Part shown: piece by piece, positions 46,340 to 58,800 of the stretch
Layout: each line of letters opens with the position of its first letter
Numbering within the stretch: the first letter of the stretch is position 1
Source: Aplectana chamaeleonis
Taxonomy: Eukaryota; Nematoda; Chromadorea; Rhabditida; Cosmocercidae
Length of the DNA: 64,000 nucleotides
Direction of reading: 5' to 3'
NCBI GenBank assembly: GCA_029168955.1
Contig: JAPDOI010000063.1
Location: 1,922,001-1,986,000 of the forward strand
The notes under the pieces: generated by a model
What the model was told of the DNA's origin: nothing
Seen by the model: only the letters and a program-made list of their open reading frames with translations
The model's database searches: none
Position numbers and translations under genes: made by a program

Positions 46340-46991
46340 TTTAAAGGCAATGTTCACAATTAAGACCGTTTTTCTATTTTTCCGCCTATTTTGAAAACGG
46401 TCCGACGCTGATTCCGAAGATGCCCCTGGAATCGTATAAGACCATCTGGGGACGGAGTTATGGCCCCTTAAAAATTGAGCGAGGGAAGCATTGTTGACGA
46501 GTTGTCCGAGGCTGGTAACTTCCGTCTTTTGCAGCTGATGTGAGCGAGCTGACCTGAGTAAAAAGAGAAGGTGAGAATGAAGGGAGGAACGTGGCTTCTC
46601 ATCGGAAACCATCGCTCATCTCACGATCTCAAGTGTTCATTTGTTCACATCGAGGGGGCGGACCTCGAGCACGGGGGACACGGGGCTCTCTACACACCGA
46701 GGGAGGAGTTGTTCCGCGTTTTGCTGCTCTAACTCCACTCGGGACCACTTCGCTCACGTTGAGTGATGTGACGTTCCGAACTGCAAAAACGGGACAACTC
46801 CTCCCTCAGTGTGTAGACAGTCCCTATCCCGGAGCACGGGGGACACCAAAACGCTTGTTTGCGGCCGCTAATTTGCCACTCCTGGCTCTATTTCTACCGT
46901 TCTTTCGACACCGGGAGCCTGAGAACCTTCTCGCCTATCATTTCACAGCGAAAAGTCACAGAGGATGGTCGTCGTGAACGCTGCCTTTAAA
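46340..46991. mobile_element. hAT-like TIR element with a nested MITE
   Basis: TTTAAAGGCAATGTTCAC at the left is mirrored by GTGAACGCTGCCTTTAAA at the right, giving a 652-bp element. The flanking 8 bp do not match, so its boundaries are less certain than those of its neighbour. The 128-codon frame crossing it is a shadow. Confidence 0.6.
46682..46831. mobile_element. GAGGGAGGAGTTGT fold-back MITE, copy 1
   Basis: The arms GGGGCTCTCTACACACCGAG and GGGAGGAGTTGT mirror ACAACTCCTCCCTCAGTGTG and TAGACAGTCCCTATCCC. A direct repeat of GAGCACGGGGGACAC flanks it at 46667-46681 and 46833-46847. A second copy is at 59043-59190. Confidence 0.75.
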
Positions 46992-47054
46992 GCCGTGATT
47001 TCTGTTTGAGAGTGTAGGACTAACGCTGCCACATCAGGAAAAATCGTGTTGAAA

Positions 47055-47496
47055 CTTAAAGACACCGTCCAACCTCAGATACTCATGCTGATCACAATGG
47101 TGTCTCCAGAATCCCTCAGAACTCACTACGAACAGAGTTACGAATCCTGAAAAATTTCGATTTCGAACGACTAGAAGTTCTCGGACGAGTTTTCTCGAGC
47201 CTGTATTTTCTCGTTATTCGCAGCCATGGTTCTGTAGCAGATAAAGCCAGCCCGAAAACAAATAGAAGAACATAGGTTTTGAATAAAATCATTCGCGCAT
47301 CACTTCCCTATTGAGGTCAGAAACCTGGCGGTCAGCGTTACCCATTTTTTCTTTCGAGGGGGCGTGGCCGACTTTTTCCTAGCTTTTTCTCGCTTATTTG
47401 GCCGAATTGAGATTTAGCGCTGGGCAAGGTTGCTATAGACGGCGACCGGGCCAAAATATCAAAAATTACCTCTGAGGTTGGACTGTGCCTTTAAAG
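47055..47496. mobile_element. TIR element with CTTTAAAGGCACAGTCCAACC ends
   Basis: The left end (CTTAAAGACACCGTCCAACC TCAGA) and right end (TCTGAGGTTGGACTGTGCCT TTAAAG) are inverted copies of about 27 bp with three mismatches. The element is about 440 bp. The TTAAAGG terminus suggests the same broad group as the two previous elements. Confidence 0.65.
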
Positions 47497-48500
47497 AAAA
47501 AAAAAACGAAATCAGAACGAATGTTTAAGTACAATGACTTTATACAACTAACCAGTAAGTAATTATAAACTAGGACTCATTATTTTATGGTTTTCTCTGG
47601 CACTTTGGTTTCTGAAACGGCCCCATTGATAGCGCACTGCTGCTGGACAAGGCCTCTGATCGCCCATGTTGGATGACTTTGTTGACCCACAGCATATACG
47701 CTGCGCCGTTTGCCCATCTTAAAAGTTGGCTCACTGATTGAAGTTGGGAGATAGAGTGATAAATACCTGGGTGTCGGTTTGGTGGGCTCCTCTACCGCCT
47801 TAACGGACAGGTAGGTTAAAGCCCGGAAAATTTGGTTTGTATATACAGTTGTACATGAGTATGGCTCTATGTATTGAGATTTTGTAAGTCGTATCAAGAG
47901 CTGGCGGTTTAGGTATAGATTCTGGCAGAATGCTGAAGATTTCTGGCAGGTTACGAGAAAATTCTAACCGATTACGAATAGATTACGAATCCTTTTGGGA
48001 GAAATTCCAGCAGAAAGGAGTGGTAAAGCTCTCGAATTTCCAGGATTTCGGGTAGAATTTTTTTTGCTGAGAATGTCTAACCTGACTCGACCAGGTCACT
48101 CCTTATCACTTCGATGATTCTGATAACCTGATCAACTCCAATACACACCACTTCAGCAGTGCGGTATGCTTCATTTCCTCCGCCATCCTTCACGTGGTTT
48201 GGTCGGTTGTTTACTGATCTATGGCAACTGAGACCACCACTTTACCAAATCTATGCAACAAGTCATGCAGTCCGAAGGTCGAAGTTCTCACATTGCGGTG
48301 GTTTACATAAGTGAAAGTTGCGATAAGGTGACGTGAAGAATCTCACTCTGCCACATTTAATGTCAACAGTGACTCCTCAACTTTCAGACAGTGAGCCTGC
48401 CTTGGTATCGAGTATGGCAAGCGAAAGAATCAGAAGTCGCGGCACAGGGCTACGTGCTCTGCGCCACAACGTCAAAAGTGGGTGCGACATTTCTGGAGGT
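47497..48500. other. intergenic stretch with one unexplained frame
   Basis: A minus-strand frame of 105 codons at 47580-47897 ends with a protein-like segment (MGKRRSVYAVGQQSHPTWAI). I recognise no family and see no supporting splice sites. It may be part of another repeat. Confidence 0.4.
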
Positions 48501-48962
48501 GACAGGTGTTTGAAAAAAATTCTGGCATGCGGCCCAAAACTTTCGTCTGGGGGTCAACCAGGGCGTTGAACGCAAACCTTGGGTCTGTTTGTCGCTAGAC
48601 TTATGGTTACTGCAGGTTACGGTAGGCATAATGCTTTTTAACTGGCTTCACCTACCTTAATATTTTGAAAATAGAAGAGTAGACCTCATAATTGTGTTCT
48701 GCGCCAAAAACTACCCAACTGAGCAAATTTTGGGTGCTTTTTTTACGGTGGGTATACGGTAGCTTTGTCAAAGTCTCAGATTTGGCTCAAATTTTCTTTG
48801 TGGGGAATATTTGGGTCGCCGAACACGAGTTTGAGGTCCATTTTAACGATTTTCGAGATAATAAGTCTAGTCACAAACAGACCCCAGATTCGCGTTCAGC
48901 GCCCTGAATAACCCTCATTTCAAAGTTTCGAGTCGAATCCTAAATTTTTTTCAAACATCCTA
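48501..48962. mobile_element. fold-back element with AGGTGTTTGAAAAAAATT ends
   Basis: A left arm of about 100 bp (AGGTGTTTGAAAAAAATTCT through GGGCGTTGAACGCAAACC to GCTAGACTTA) is mirrored on the right (TAAGTCTAGTCACAAACAGA to AATTTTTTTCAAACATCCT). Arms diverge by about 20%. No coding sequence. Confidence 0.7.
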
Positions 48963-49827
48963 GGAATTGGCTGGTGGGTACCTTTTCGCAAAGCATAAAA
49001 AACATATGTTTTCGTTTAGCGGTGTCCGTGGCAAAATCGGATGTCAGATTCAGAGACAACGGGCCAGACTTCACCGGAAACATTCATCATCTTTAAAATG
49101 GCTCACCCGGAATGCGTTCGATGCAGGCTTGAATCGTGCATGTACCCAGACATTTTGCGTGCATGCTCAGCATCCTTTTGACAACTTTTAATCATTCTTA
49201 ATGCTCCTAATAAGGGCGAAGCCGTCAAACAGGCACAAAACGTTCTTAAGCTCATTCGAAAAACGTGAATTTCGGATGAGTCGAGCGAACGATCATTTGG
49301 GAAAAGCTGATTACCAACTTATTTCAATATGTAGTCGGTCATTCGAATAAAATTGATTTTGCTCTAGTAGTCTGCCATTGTTTAAAAATCTACATGTGGG
49401 AACAATCTTTAAAATACGTTATATTGAACGTCAGATACGCTGAAAGTCTATCAGAGTCGTCGAGAATAACACCTGAACAACCAGTGAGGGTGCTAAAGAG
49501 GAAGTCATCATTGTGTTGTGATCAGGATAACAAACGACTTCTCTTCACTCTCGTCAAAACAAAATGCTTGTCTTGAAGCTGCCAACTTGTACAGCAGCAG
49601 TGAAATCATTAAGAACAGTTGTCCGTTCAAAGTATTCCAGCACGTGCGAGTGTGATTGAGAATCGTATAGCATTTCTGAGAGATGGCATCAAATCCGGAA
49701 GAGATTGTTTGTCATCAACGAACATTCACTAACGGGACAATTGGCATTAGTCTTCCCCCGAAAATTAGCAACTATCACAGAAGGGGTGGGTTAACGGCAC
49801 TGTGCACTCACAATTTCTCCTCGCCAG
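48963..49827. promoter_or_regulatory. upstream region of the acyl-CoA-binding protein gene
   Basis: No gene. The last 20 bases (CACAATTTCTCCTCGCCAG) form a good splice acceptor ending directly at the ATG at 49828. With no upstream exon visible, this fits a spliced-leader trans-splice site (inference). No TATA-like motif is convincing. Confidence 0.45.
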
Positions 49828-49851
49828 ATGCCCATTAGCGAGCTCGAAAAG
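49828..49851 (+). CDS. ACBP gene, exon 1
   Basis: ATG directly after an AG acceptor, eight codons (MPISELEK), donor AAG/GTTAGT, phase 0. A very short first coding exon. Confidence 0.7.
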
Positions 49852-52800
49852 GTTAGTCTAGTTTTTTTTCATTCTGTTGATTGGAAATGTATTAGGAATT
49901 TAGTGTTAATATTTTAATGTATTCATTTAGCATCAGAAAGTTCGGTTTAATCGAAAATCTGTAATTCCAAGCAGGACCAACCTTTAAAAAAAACGTTTTT
50001 TAGAAATGGACGGGTATGAATTTCGATATTGCCGCCGAGGAAATGCGACGTTTGAAGAGCGATCCAACTGATGAGGAAAAGCTTGTCCTCTACGGTCTGT
50101 ACAAGCAAAGCATCCATGGTGACATTCCAGACGAAGACGTCTACGGTGAGTGGGTTTTCATCCTGTCATAACATAACATAGCATAACATAACGTAACATA
50201 AAATAACATAACATAACATAACAACATAATATACAGTTCAACTCCGCATTGCCGTTCAGTCCACGAAATGCACGGGCGCGGTTGCGAGTGTCCTCAGACA
50301 GGGATGTGGGATCACCCGGGCGGTGGGATCACCCGAGCACCAAAGGCAAAAACTGCCCGGGTGATCCCACATCCCTGTCTGAGGATACTCGCAACCGCGC
50401 CGCAGCACGCTTTCGCAAGCAGCGTGCACTTTGTGGACTGAACGGCAATGCGGAGTTGAACTGTTAGCTTGAGCTCATACTTCTTGCGACTTGTGACGCG
50501 ACGCACTGTTCACCTTCCATATCGGCCGAATATCGATTTGTGTATGTAATATGAACTGTCGCTCATTGCTGGATGTATGAACAGAGTATGATCGATCACT
50601 GCTCGAGAGATCGCCGCGTCGAACTCATGTGGCACGCACGCAAGCGAGGAGGTAATGATCCTATCACTACCTCCTCGCTTGCGTGCGTGCCCCATGTGTT
50701 CGACGCGGCGATCTCTCGCGCAGGGATCGACGATATAATGCCAGCGTTGAACACTTCTTTTTTCTCTTCCCAGTCCAGGGGTGGCATGCACGTACGCGGC
50801 GGGTTAGGTTGGGGTTAGGCAGGGTTTGGGGCGTCGGCGCGTTACATAATTGCTGTGCGAGTGCTGGAGATAATCAATAGCTGGTGTCTCAACGGGGCGC
50901 GCCGCTATCATCAAACGCGCCGACGCTCCAAACCCTGCCTAACCCCAACCTAACCCGCTGCGTACGTGCATGTCGCCTCAGTGTTTGGTATAAGTGAGGT
51001 CAGTAGGCGAAGCTTCATACTTCAATATTGATTTTTCATGATGAAATAGCCCCTTTAACACTTAACAGACCGCGTGTCCACACGGCGCACCCACGGCTGT
51101 TTTTCCCGTCGGACCGCGTCTCCACACTGCGCACCCACATCATAAGATATTCAATATTTTTTGAACTTCTAAGAAGTGGGATCTTTCTTGAATAAGAATA
51201 GGTTCTTAATGTTGTAATCTATTTACAGTCACAGGGGTCAAGCGCTTAGAGGCTTCCTAGTTACTTTACCAGTATCTCGGGAAAATGACACTTTTCGAAT
51301 TTTACGAGCTTCTGTGGTCGGGAATAAGTTGTCCCAATCTTCGCTAAGTGGTGTTATCAACGATGTTTATAACGAACCTGAGGTCCACTAGTTGGTTTTC
51401 AAAATAGCAGCGTCAGTTAAATAAGACAACTCCAGTAGATCAATTTTTCAAATTATGATGCCTTGACCTCGAGGAATATTCGAGTTGTCGCATACGGATC
51501 TGGTGTTTACTTTCAGTTTTTAGTAAAATTTTCATCGACTGCGGTAAATGATCCATCTTAATCATCGGTCAACTTTGTCTCAGATTTAGCCAAGTCCCGA
51601 ATGGAGAGTAACTGGTGGGAAAGGGGGGGCCTGAAAGCCTGCCGATAGTTCAGTGCTCAAGATCTGCTCTGATCACGAATCTCATTCCCATTTCGGATTT
51701 CTGATGGAATTTTCGTCATTCGTCAGTTGTCACAACTTTGCAGGTCAAAGTCTCTGAGACCGCTAAAAGTTCTCCATGAGGCTTATTAGGGCATCACGTA
51801 CCTGAGGTCCAACCATGTTTTAAAAATTTCCAACTTATTTGGGTTTGCTTCGGACGGTGCAGTCATAACCATTTGCCGTGAACTACCGAAATTTTAGAAG
51901 TCGAAAGAAAAACGTTCAATTCGTGGCCAGTATGCCTGAAAATTTGCGAAAAGTTGTACTTCAAAGCACCTTGTTTGTGCGAAGTTGAAATGCCTTTCAG
52001 ATTCGAAAAACACCAGGTTCTTGAGGTAGTGAATGATCATTGCTTCACAACGGTTTCTCTCCGATTCTTTGTGAAGCGATATACTCTTAGGTGGAGTTAG
52101 AGTGCGATAAATGTTATGGTTGTGTACCATGTAAGAAAGCCTGCTCCAACTGAAGTTGTTTTCAATGGACCGTGTGTCCACACATGTCACCCACGAAAAC
52201 TATTAGCCGTGGAACGCACCGGTCGGCTGTGGGAATTCGCCGTGGAGCAGGCGGTTTCCTAAGTGCTAAAAATTTTCTGTAGTCTCGAAAGAAGCTTCCC
52301 CAGTCGATCATCTAGCATCTACCTTGAGGTAGGTGGTAGATGCCAGAAGCACCACAACAATTTTAGGCTATCTAAAAGTGTTACATATTTGTTTCGAGAG
52401 ATCCTCTCATTCACGCGTGCGTATTGGCAGCTTCCTATTTTGGAAGTTTTCTATAGTAGAGAAGTAAAAAGAATTGACGTACCCGAAAAGCTTGAGGTGC
52501 TAAACCATTTCAGACATTCGAATTTCCGAAGTTTGTGTATTACAATACCGCCCGCGACTTTGGGAAAAACGGCGTTTTCGGCGTTTTTTCCGCCGAAAAG
52601 CGCCGCTTTGCCATAACTTCGTCCAAAGTGGTCCGTTTCGGTTGCTAGGGGCATATTTAGAAGCAGCATGAAGAGCTCTTCATTTTGAGCTCACACATGT
52701 CTTACCATGCAAAGAAGGCATATAGGGTTAACAGAATCAATCGAGTGTACGAAAACTGAAGCTAGATGTCTAATTACTGTAAATATTTGACTTCATATCA

Positions 52801-55800
52801 ACCGTACAGATAAGGGCCGGTTATATGCAAGTGTGTGAGACCAAGTTATTGACAAGCGAAAATGAAAATTGTGATGCGCGCGAAGCGCGCACCAGAATTG
52901 GTTTTGAACCGGCCATGCGCGCAACTGCTTTTTCGAGATATGAGTTTAGAGTAAATGTGGAAATTAGGTCTAAATTGCATTGAAAAGAGCGCAAAAAGTT
53001 GAGACTGATGTCCAAAAATGGTTTAGATTGGCTACCTAAGTTTTGAGAAAAATATGAAAAACCGCTTGTTTTCGTTGTTGATCTCCTTTTTTTTGTTCAG
53101 ACGGCGTACACGATCTTGTTGGTACACTTAAAATTGAGCTAGGAAGCTCATTCTCGGACAGGAGGCTGAAAATGGATGCAGGTCGCTCCTATTCCAATTT
53201 GAGCTTGATACCTTAACTTTGAAGGGTTCCTCAAAATCGTGGGTTTCAAATACTAAATAAGCCGTGGAGCACGGAAACTGCTTAGGCATGCTACGGCTGC
53301 TGTGTGGGTGAATCTGCAGCCAATCAACACAGGTCGTCGAAGGTAAGTACTGAACTTGTCAGAATTCGTACTAATGACACGTCATCGATCAAAAATCAAG
53401 ATTATTGATTTTCGAGCTTATTGCACAAAATGCCTCGAGGAGTGGCGATTGTTGATGGGTACGGGCCTCTTGATTCGGGAATTTTACTCATCAAACATTG
53501 TCGATTAATACCAATCAATAATATCGATTTTTTGCCTGTAACACGAACTGCCGCAATGAGTGTTGATTGCTGATGGCTCTAAGTCCGTTGTTTGGGAACT
53601 CCTTCTCATCATGCAAAACCAAATATTTATGATCAAAATTATAGATTTTTCACCTGTTGCGCAAAGTTCGGCGATGAGGGGTATTTTTATGGCTGTGGGT
53701 AATGAGTTTCAGAAATTGTACTCATACGACAATATAGTCTGTTAGATGTTTCATCATTCCAAGATGGAAATCGTGAAGCAAAGTTGAAGTCAGAAAGGGA
53801 ACCTTCGGAAAAATATGTGAAATTTCTGGAAATTTAGCTTCCTGGCAAAAGTAACGATTTGGCAGTGCCGCCTAAAAGCAAACAAAAAAAGCTTTAAAAA
53901 TATCTTGAAATCCCCAAGCTTCTCCGTTAAACTTATCAAAACGAAATCAAGCGGAATGGAGCGTCGCGTTCACCTAGCTTGACCTATGCTGATTCCCTTA
54001 TTTCAGCTTTCAAAATGGCTTAATCTTTCCGTTGCGCGCTTGATTTCGTTTTGATAAGTTTAACGGAGAAGCTTGTTAAATTATGGACCACCAAATCGTA
54101 TTTTCGGTTATTTCACTTCATTTCCTAGCTCTTTTATTACTCCAGACTAATTTACGCCTGATCATTTTTTTAATATTTCAAGATATTTTTAAAGCTTTTT
54201 TTTGCTTTTAGGCTGCACTGCCAAATCGTTGCTTTTGCCAGGAAGCTAAATTTCCAGAAATTATAATAATGTTTAACATCCGTTTCTTCACCCCTGCAGA
54301 CCCAGTCATCATTCTTCGCTCGGGCTCAAAATGCCCGTGGTTGCGACTGCACTCAGCGTAGACTCTTTTAGAGCAGAAACAACTTGTCTGAAGGCATTCC
54401 CCGCCAAGCGCCACCCCAATTATTTTGTTTTCGAAAAACGACCCCACATCACCGAAGTCCCGTTCTCGGCTGAAACGGGATCAATCGACCCGAGACTCTG
54501 CTTACAACTTTACTTTCTGATCCTTTTTCGAATAAGCACTGCGACAGCCCAATATGTAAAACTTGATTTTTTATTTTCCTTTTCCGGGATGTGGTAACAC
54601 AGAAAGCTTAGAGGTAAAGAGGGGTTTTTAACGGCATGGAAAGAACCAGACCAACTGGAATAAAGTAGAAACAAGAAGTCGAATCAGATTCAAAGGCAAA
54701 ATCTCTTGATAATGACAAAAAAAAGTTTCAAAAATATCTCAAAAAATGATTTGGCGAAAAATAGCCTGAACTAACAAAAATGCTAGGAAATGAAATGAAA
54801 TAACTAAAAATACGATTTGGCGGTCAATGATAAACTTACCAGCGATAAGTAAAGACAGAGGGATCGGATTTTACAAGCTTCTCCGCTAAATTTAACAAAG
54901 CAAAATCAAGCGCGATATGGATTAGATATTATTACATCAACCCTTTTAATTGTGGTGTACCACTTATGATTGGCTTTGCGCGCACTACAATTATAAGGGT
55001 TGATGTAATAAGAATAAGCACTGAAACAATGCTGAGGCATATCAAAATTAGTTTATTCATAGATTTTCTTCATTAATCGTTTCTGTTTAACGAATTGTCC
55101 GCGGAAGCGAATATTTCCACAATTCTGCTTCATTGTTTGCGCGACTAGGAACCTTTACACTCGTTTTCGACTTCCCTACAGTGAAGCCAAACGCAGGCTG
55201 AAACTCGAAATCGTTGACGAATGCTGCCAGCCAGATATCTGAGCGAGAGTGCGCAGACAGTGTAAGCAAATTCGAACCATGCATGTCGAGCCATCTTATT
55301 GATGGCCGGACAGCGTAATACCCTGCTCGTCTCGCTGCGGGCAGAGACTGAAGGAACAGCCGTGTTCACTTGTGACCTGCCCCGTAACCTTGGATACCTC
55401 CGTTATGTCAGTTAGGGGCTATGTCAGTCCTCCGTTGTGCCTTCAAGAGTGTGCCTCGTTTCTCTGCGCTCTAGCGCGCTGGCTGGGCGCTGGGCGAGAG
55501 GCATGCGGCGAGGAGAGTGCGCGACGAGGAAATGCCGAGCGACGCTCGTTCACTCGTGTTTTATCCTGGGAGCGGAAACGAGCATCTCGCCCCGTCTCAC
55601 CCCGGTGACTCATTCCCGCAAGATTTCGCAATGTGTATGGCGTCTCTCGCCTGGCAGCCGGCCAACCGGCTATTCACATCGGAGCGCGTTTGACAAGCGC
55701 ACCTATTAGAAGACATCGGAGTTTATTTCGAGCGTGGTACTGCATTTTCACTCGAGGACGCTTGAATGCAAAATATAACAATAATGCGTGTGCTAGCATG

Positions 55801-58800
55801 GTGCATACTATTTGAAATTACGAATTTTGTGTACAGTTCAAGAGTATTTAGTGATCCTGAACCGTTTTCAGATGAAGTTTACGAATGCTCGACATTTTTT
55901 CGCATAGTGTCGAAATTTTACATGTGTTCAATCCAAGGTCCTCGGAGACCGGCGACCGAGCCGCCGGCAGGTGTAATCCTTGTGAATCCAAAATTCAATG
56001 CCAAGTTGGGCCGCATGTTTCCTCTTACGCCGTTCACTCTCCGCATGCATCGCTATGACGAATCGATGAATGAGGCGACATGCTGGCGTGCTCTCGGTGT
56101 GCTCCTCTTCTTCTCTGCGCCCTGCATCTGTACCATGTCTCTACCGCAAGACGAGAAGGGCCGCCAAGTCGTACTGAGGATGATAATTGAAACTCGATGA
56201 GTGAGTAGCTTCAGTAAGCGTCCGTTCAGTGCCGCTTGGGGCGAGAGCGCTCGTTCTCTCTACGTAGCACTGTCTTAGTGCCTTGGCCGGCTATAGCGGA
56301 ACTCGAAAAACCGAAGTTTGATATGGGGTCGATAATAATCAAGAAACGAATACGGCAGCTTCTTACGATAGAACTTTGACTCTTGATTTGCGTGGAACGC
56401 TGAGATCCTAGCAAGTTTCCAAAATATGTATTTTAAGCACTTTTGTAAAAGAAAATAATTCCTGCAGGACGTGCCAACATTATGGCCTGAAAATGAGTCG
56501 TAGCCACGAAGAAAGTCGCCGAGATCGGATAGTCAGAACAAATTCAGATTAACATCACGCTCAAGATTGACCTAAACGCGTGCTCAGAAACAAAAGATCA
56601 GTTGAAAGCAGTACTCAGAGAAACTTGAAATTTTGATCTCGATACCACCTGTTGGACCGCACCGCTCAGCAGTGCCGGGTTCCAAATTCGAAAAAAATCA
56701 AGTTTCGAATGATGAAATGATAAGGCGTTGCCAGGAGCCCGTACGGGTTGAAAGGATTTGTGGTCTTTTTCATCCAAAATCACCGGGATGCCGCTAGACG
56801 GGAATAGCCGGGGCGTCGAACCGGCGAGAAGACGTTGTTTTACTACATCCCAAAGAGGTAAAATAAAAAATCAAGTTTCACGGATTGGGCTGTCGCAGGC
56901 TTATTCGAAAGAGAATCAGAAAGTAAAGTTGTATGCCGAGCCTCTGGTCGATTGATCCCGTTTAAGCCGAGAACGGGACGTCGGCGATGTGGGGTCATTT
57001 TTCGAAAACAAATCATCGGGGTGGCACTCGGCGGGGAATGCCTTCAGACATGTGGTTTCTGCTCTAAAAGAGTCTACGCTGAGTGCAGTCGCGACCACGG
57101 GCTTTTTGAGCCCGAGCGAAGAACGATGACTGGGTCTGCAGGGGTGAAGAAACGGATGTTAAACATTAATTTTCATTTTCGCCACGTCAATAAGTTGGTC
57201 TTACATACTTGCATATAACCGCCCCTTATCTTTACGGTTGATATGAAGTCAAATATTTACACTAATTAGACATCTAGCTTCAGTTTTCATACACTCGATT
57301 GATTCTGTTAACACTATATGCCTTGTTCGCAGGGTAAGGCGTGTGGGCTCAAAATGAAGAGCTCTCCATGCTGATTCTAAATATGCCCGTAGCAACCGAA
57401 ACGGACCACTTTGAACGAAGTTATGACAAAGCGGCGCTTTTCGGCGGAAAAAAACGCCGAAAACGCCGTTTTTCCCAAAGTCGCGGGCGGTATTGTACAC
57501 ATAACAACCCAAGATAGGCGTAAAGAAGAAATCCAATGTCACAAGATTTTCGCGCAAGTTTCCTCCAGAATTTCAGTGTCTAATGTGGCCTAATTGCTGT
57601 ATAGCTTGGCCTCGTAGAGGTAGGTACCTGTACGAAATAATAAAAAAAAGATTGGACACGGTTTCCTGCAGGTGCGTTGCGTTTAGCACAGCATAACATT
57701 ACATAAGGTACAATGCCCCCGCTAAGTTTTGTAAAAACGGGCATCTGCCGAACTTGGCAAAAAAGGGTCCGATGCATGTAACTTTCTTGAATGACGACTT
57801 TTTCGAATTCTGAAAACGCTATCATATTCACAGTTCGATTTGCTACCTAGCTATGTGACTTGCGGGCCAAACTTCCCGGAATTCTCTTGGTTTTTGTAGG
57901 TAATAGTTTCGTCGCGCGCGGCGAAGTGCGGCAAAACTTTGAGCAGTATTTGTACAAGTAATGGAAGAGCTATCTGTATGCTTTCTCCATAAATTAGGTG
58001 CGAGTGGGAGAATCTAAAGGCTCGTGTTGGTTAAATTTTCAGAGCCCTTCATTTAAGGGTCCGGGTTTCCGCAACAAATTCCCACATTTCAGGCAGTTCT
58101 CAAGCGTGCTTAATGAAAGATTTTGAAAATTCAACCTAAACGAACCTTGAGATTCTCTCACCTGCACCTAATTTATGAAGAAAGCGCACAGACTGCTCTT
58201 CCTTTACTTGTAAAAATACTGCTTGAAGTTACGCCGCACCTCGCCGCGCGCGACGTTTTTGAAAAACCATTGAAGAAACTAGTTCCTTAAAAACAAAGCG
58301 AATTAAGGGTACTTATGTACACAAGTCGCATAATTAGTTTGCAATTTGATCTGGTTCCATTCAAAAAAGTTACATGCATTGGACGCTTTTTTTGCCAGGT
58401 TTGCCAGACGCTCCCCGTTTTTACAAAACTTAGCGCAGGTATTGTACGTAGGATAACAAGACATAAAATAACAGCACAACATAACAAGGCATGAAATACT
58501 TAGTATGACATAACGTGACCTAAAGTACTGAGGCGATTCTCGGCCCCTAGCCGCACCCTAAAAGGAATCGGAGCCGCCTGACAGTTCGGCTCGTTCTCCC
58601 AATCTCCGAGCCACTGCTGTTGTGCTGTTCGGGCTAACTGCAGCAGCCTGCCTGAACAGCCACAGCTGTGGCCCGGACAACGACAGAACCCGACTTGTAG
58701 ATTGAGCACTTTAGCCGAACTGTCAGGCGGCCAGGGGCGGAGAGTCGCCTGAGTAGCATAATATAATACAAGGTGAGATTACAACATAACATGGCATAGT

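Larger units (their letters stand above)
52535..57505. repeat. 5-kb inverted repeat in ACBP intron 2, left arm interrupted
   Basis: The right arm, about 56838-57505, is the reverse complement of two left blocks joined: 52535-52868 (contains CCGCCCGCGACTTTGGGAAA) and about 54275-54599 (contains CACCCCTGCAGACCCAGTC). The left arm is interrupted by about 1.4 kb (52869-54274) that includes another fold-back element. Arms of about 650 bp and a spacer of about 2.2 kb suggest a large non-autonomous foldback transposon with a later insertion. Confidence 0.8.

Noticed and set aside
46591..46977. 128-codon frame
   Set aside because: Crosses a nested MITE and a TIR element; not protein-like.
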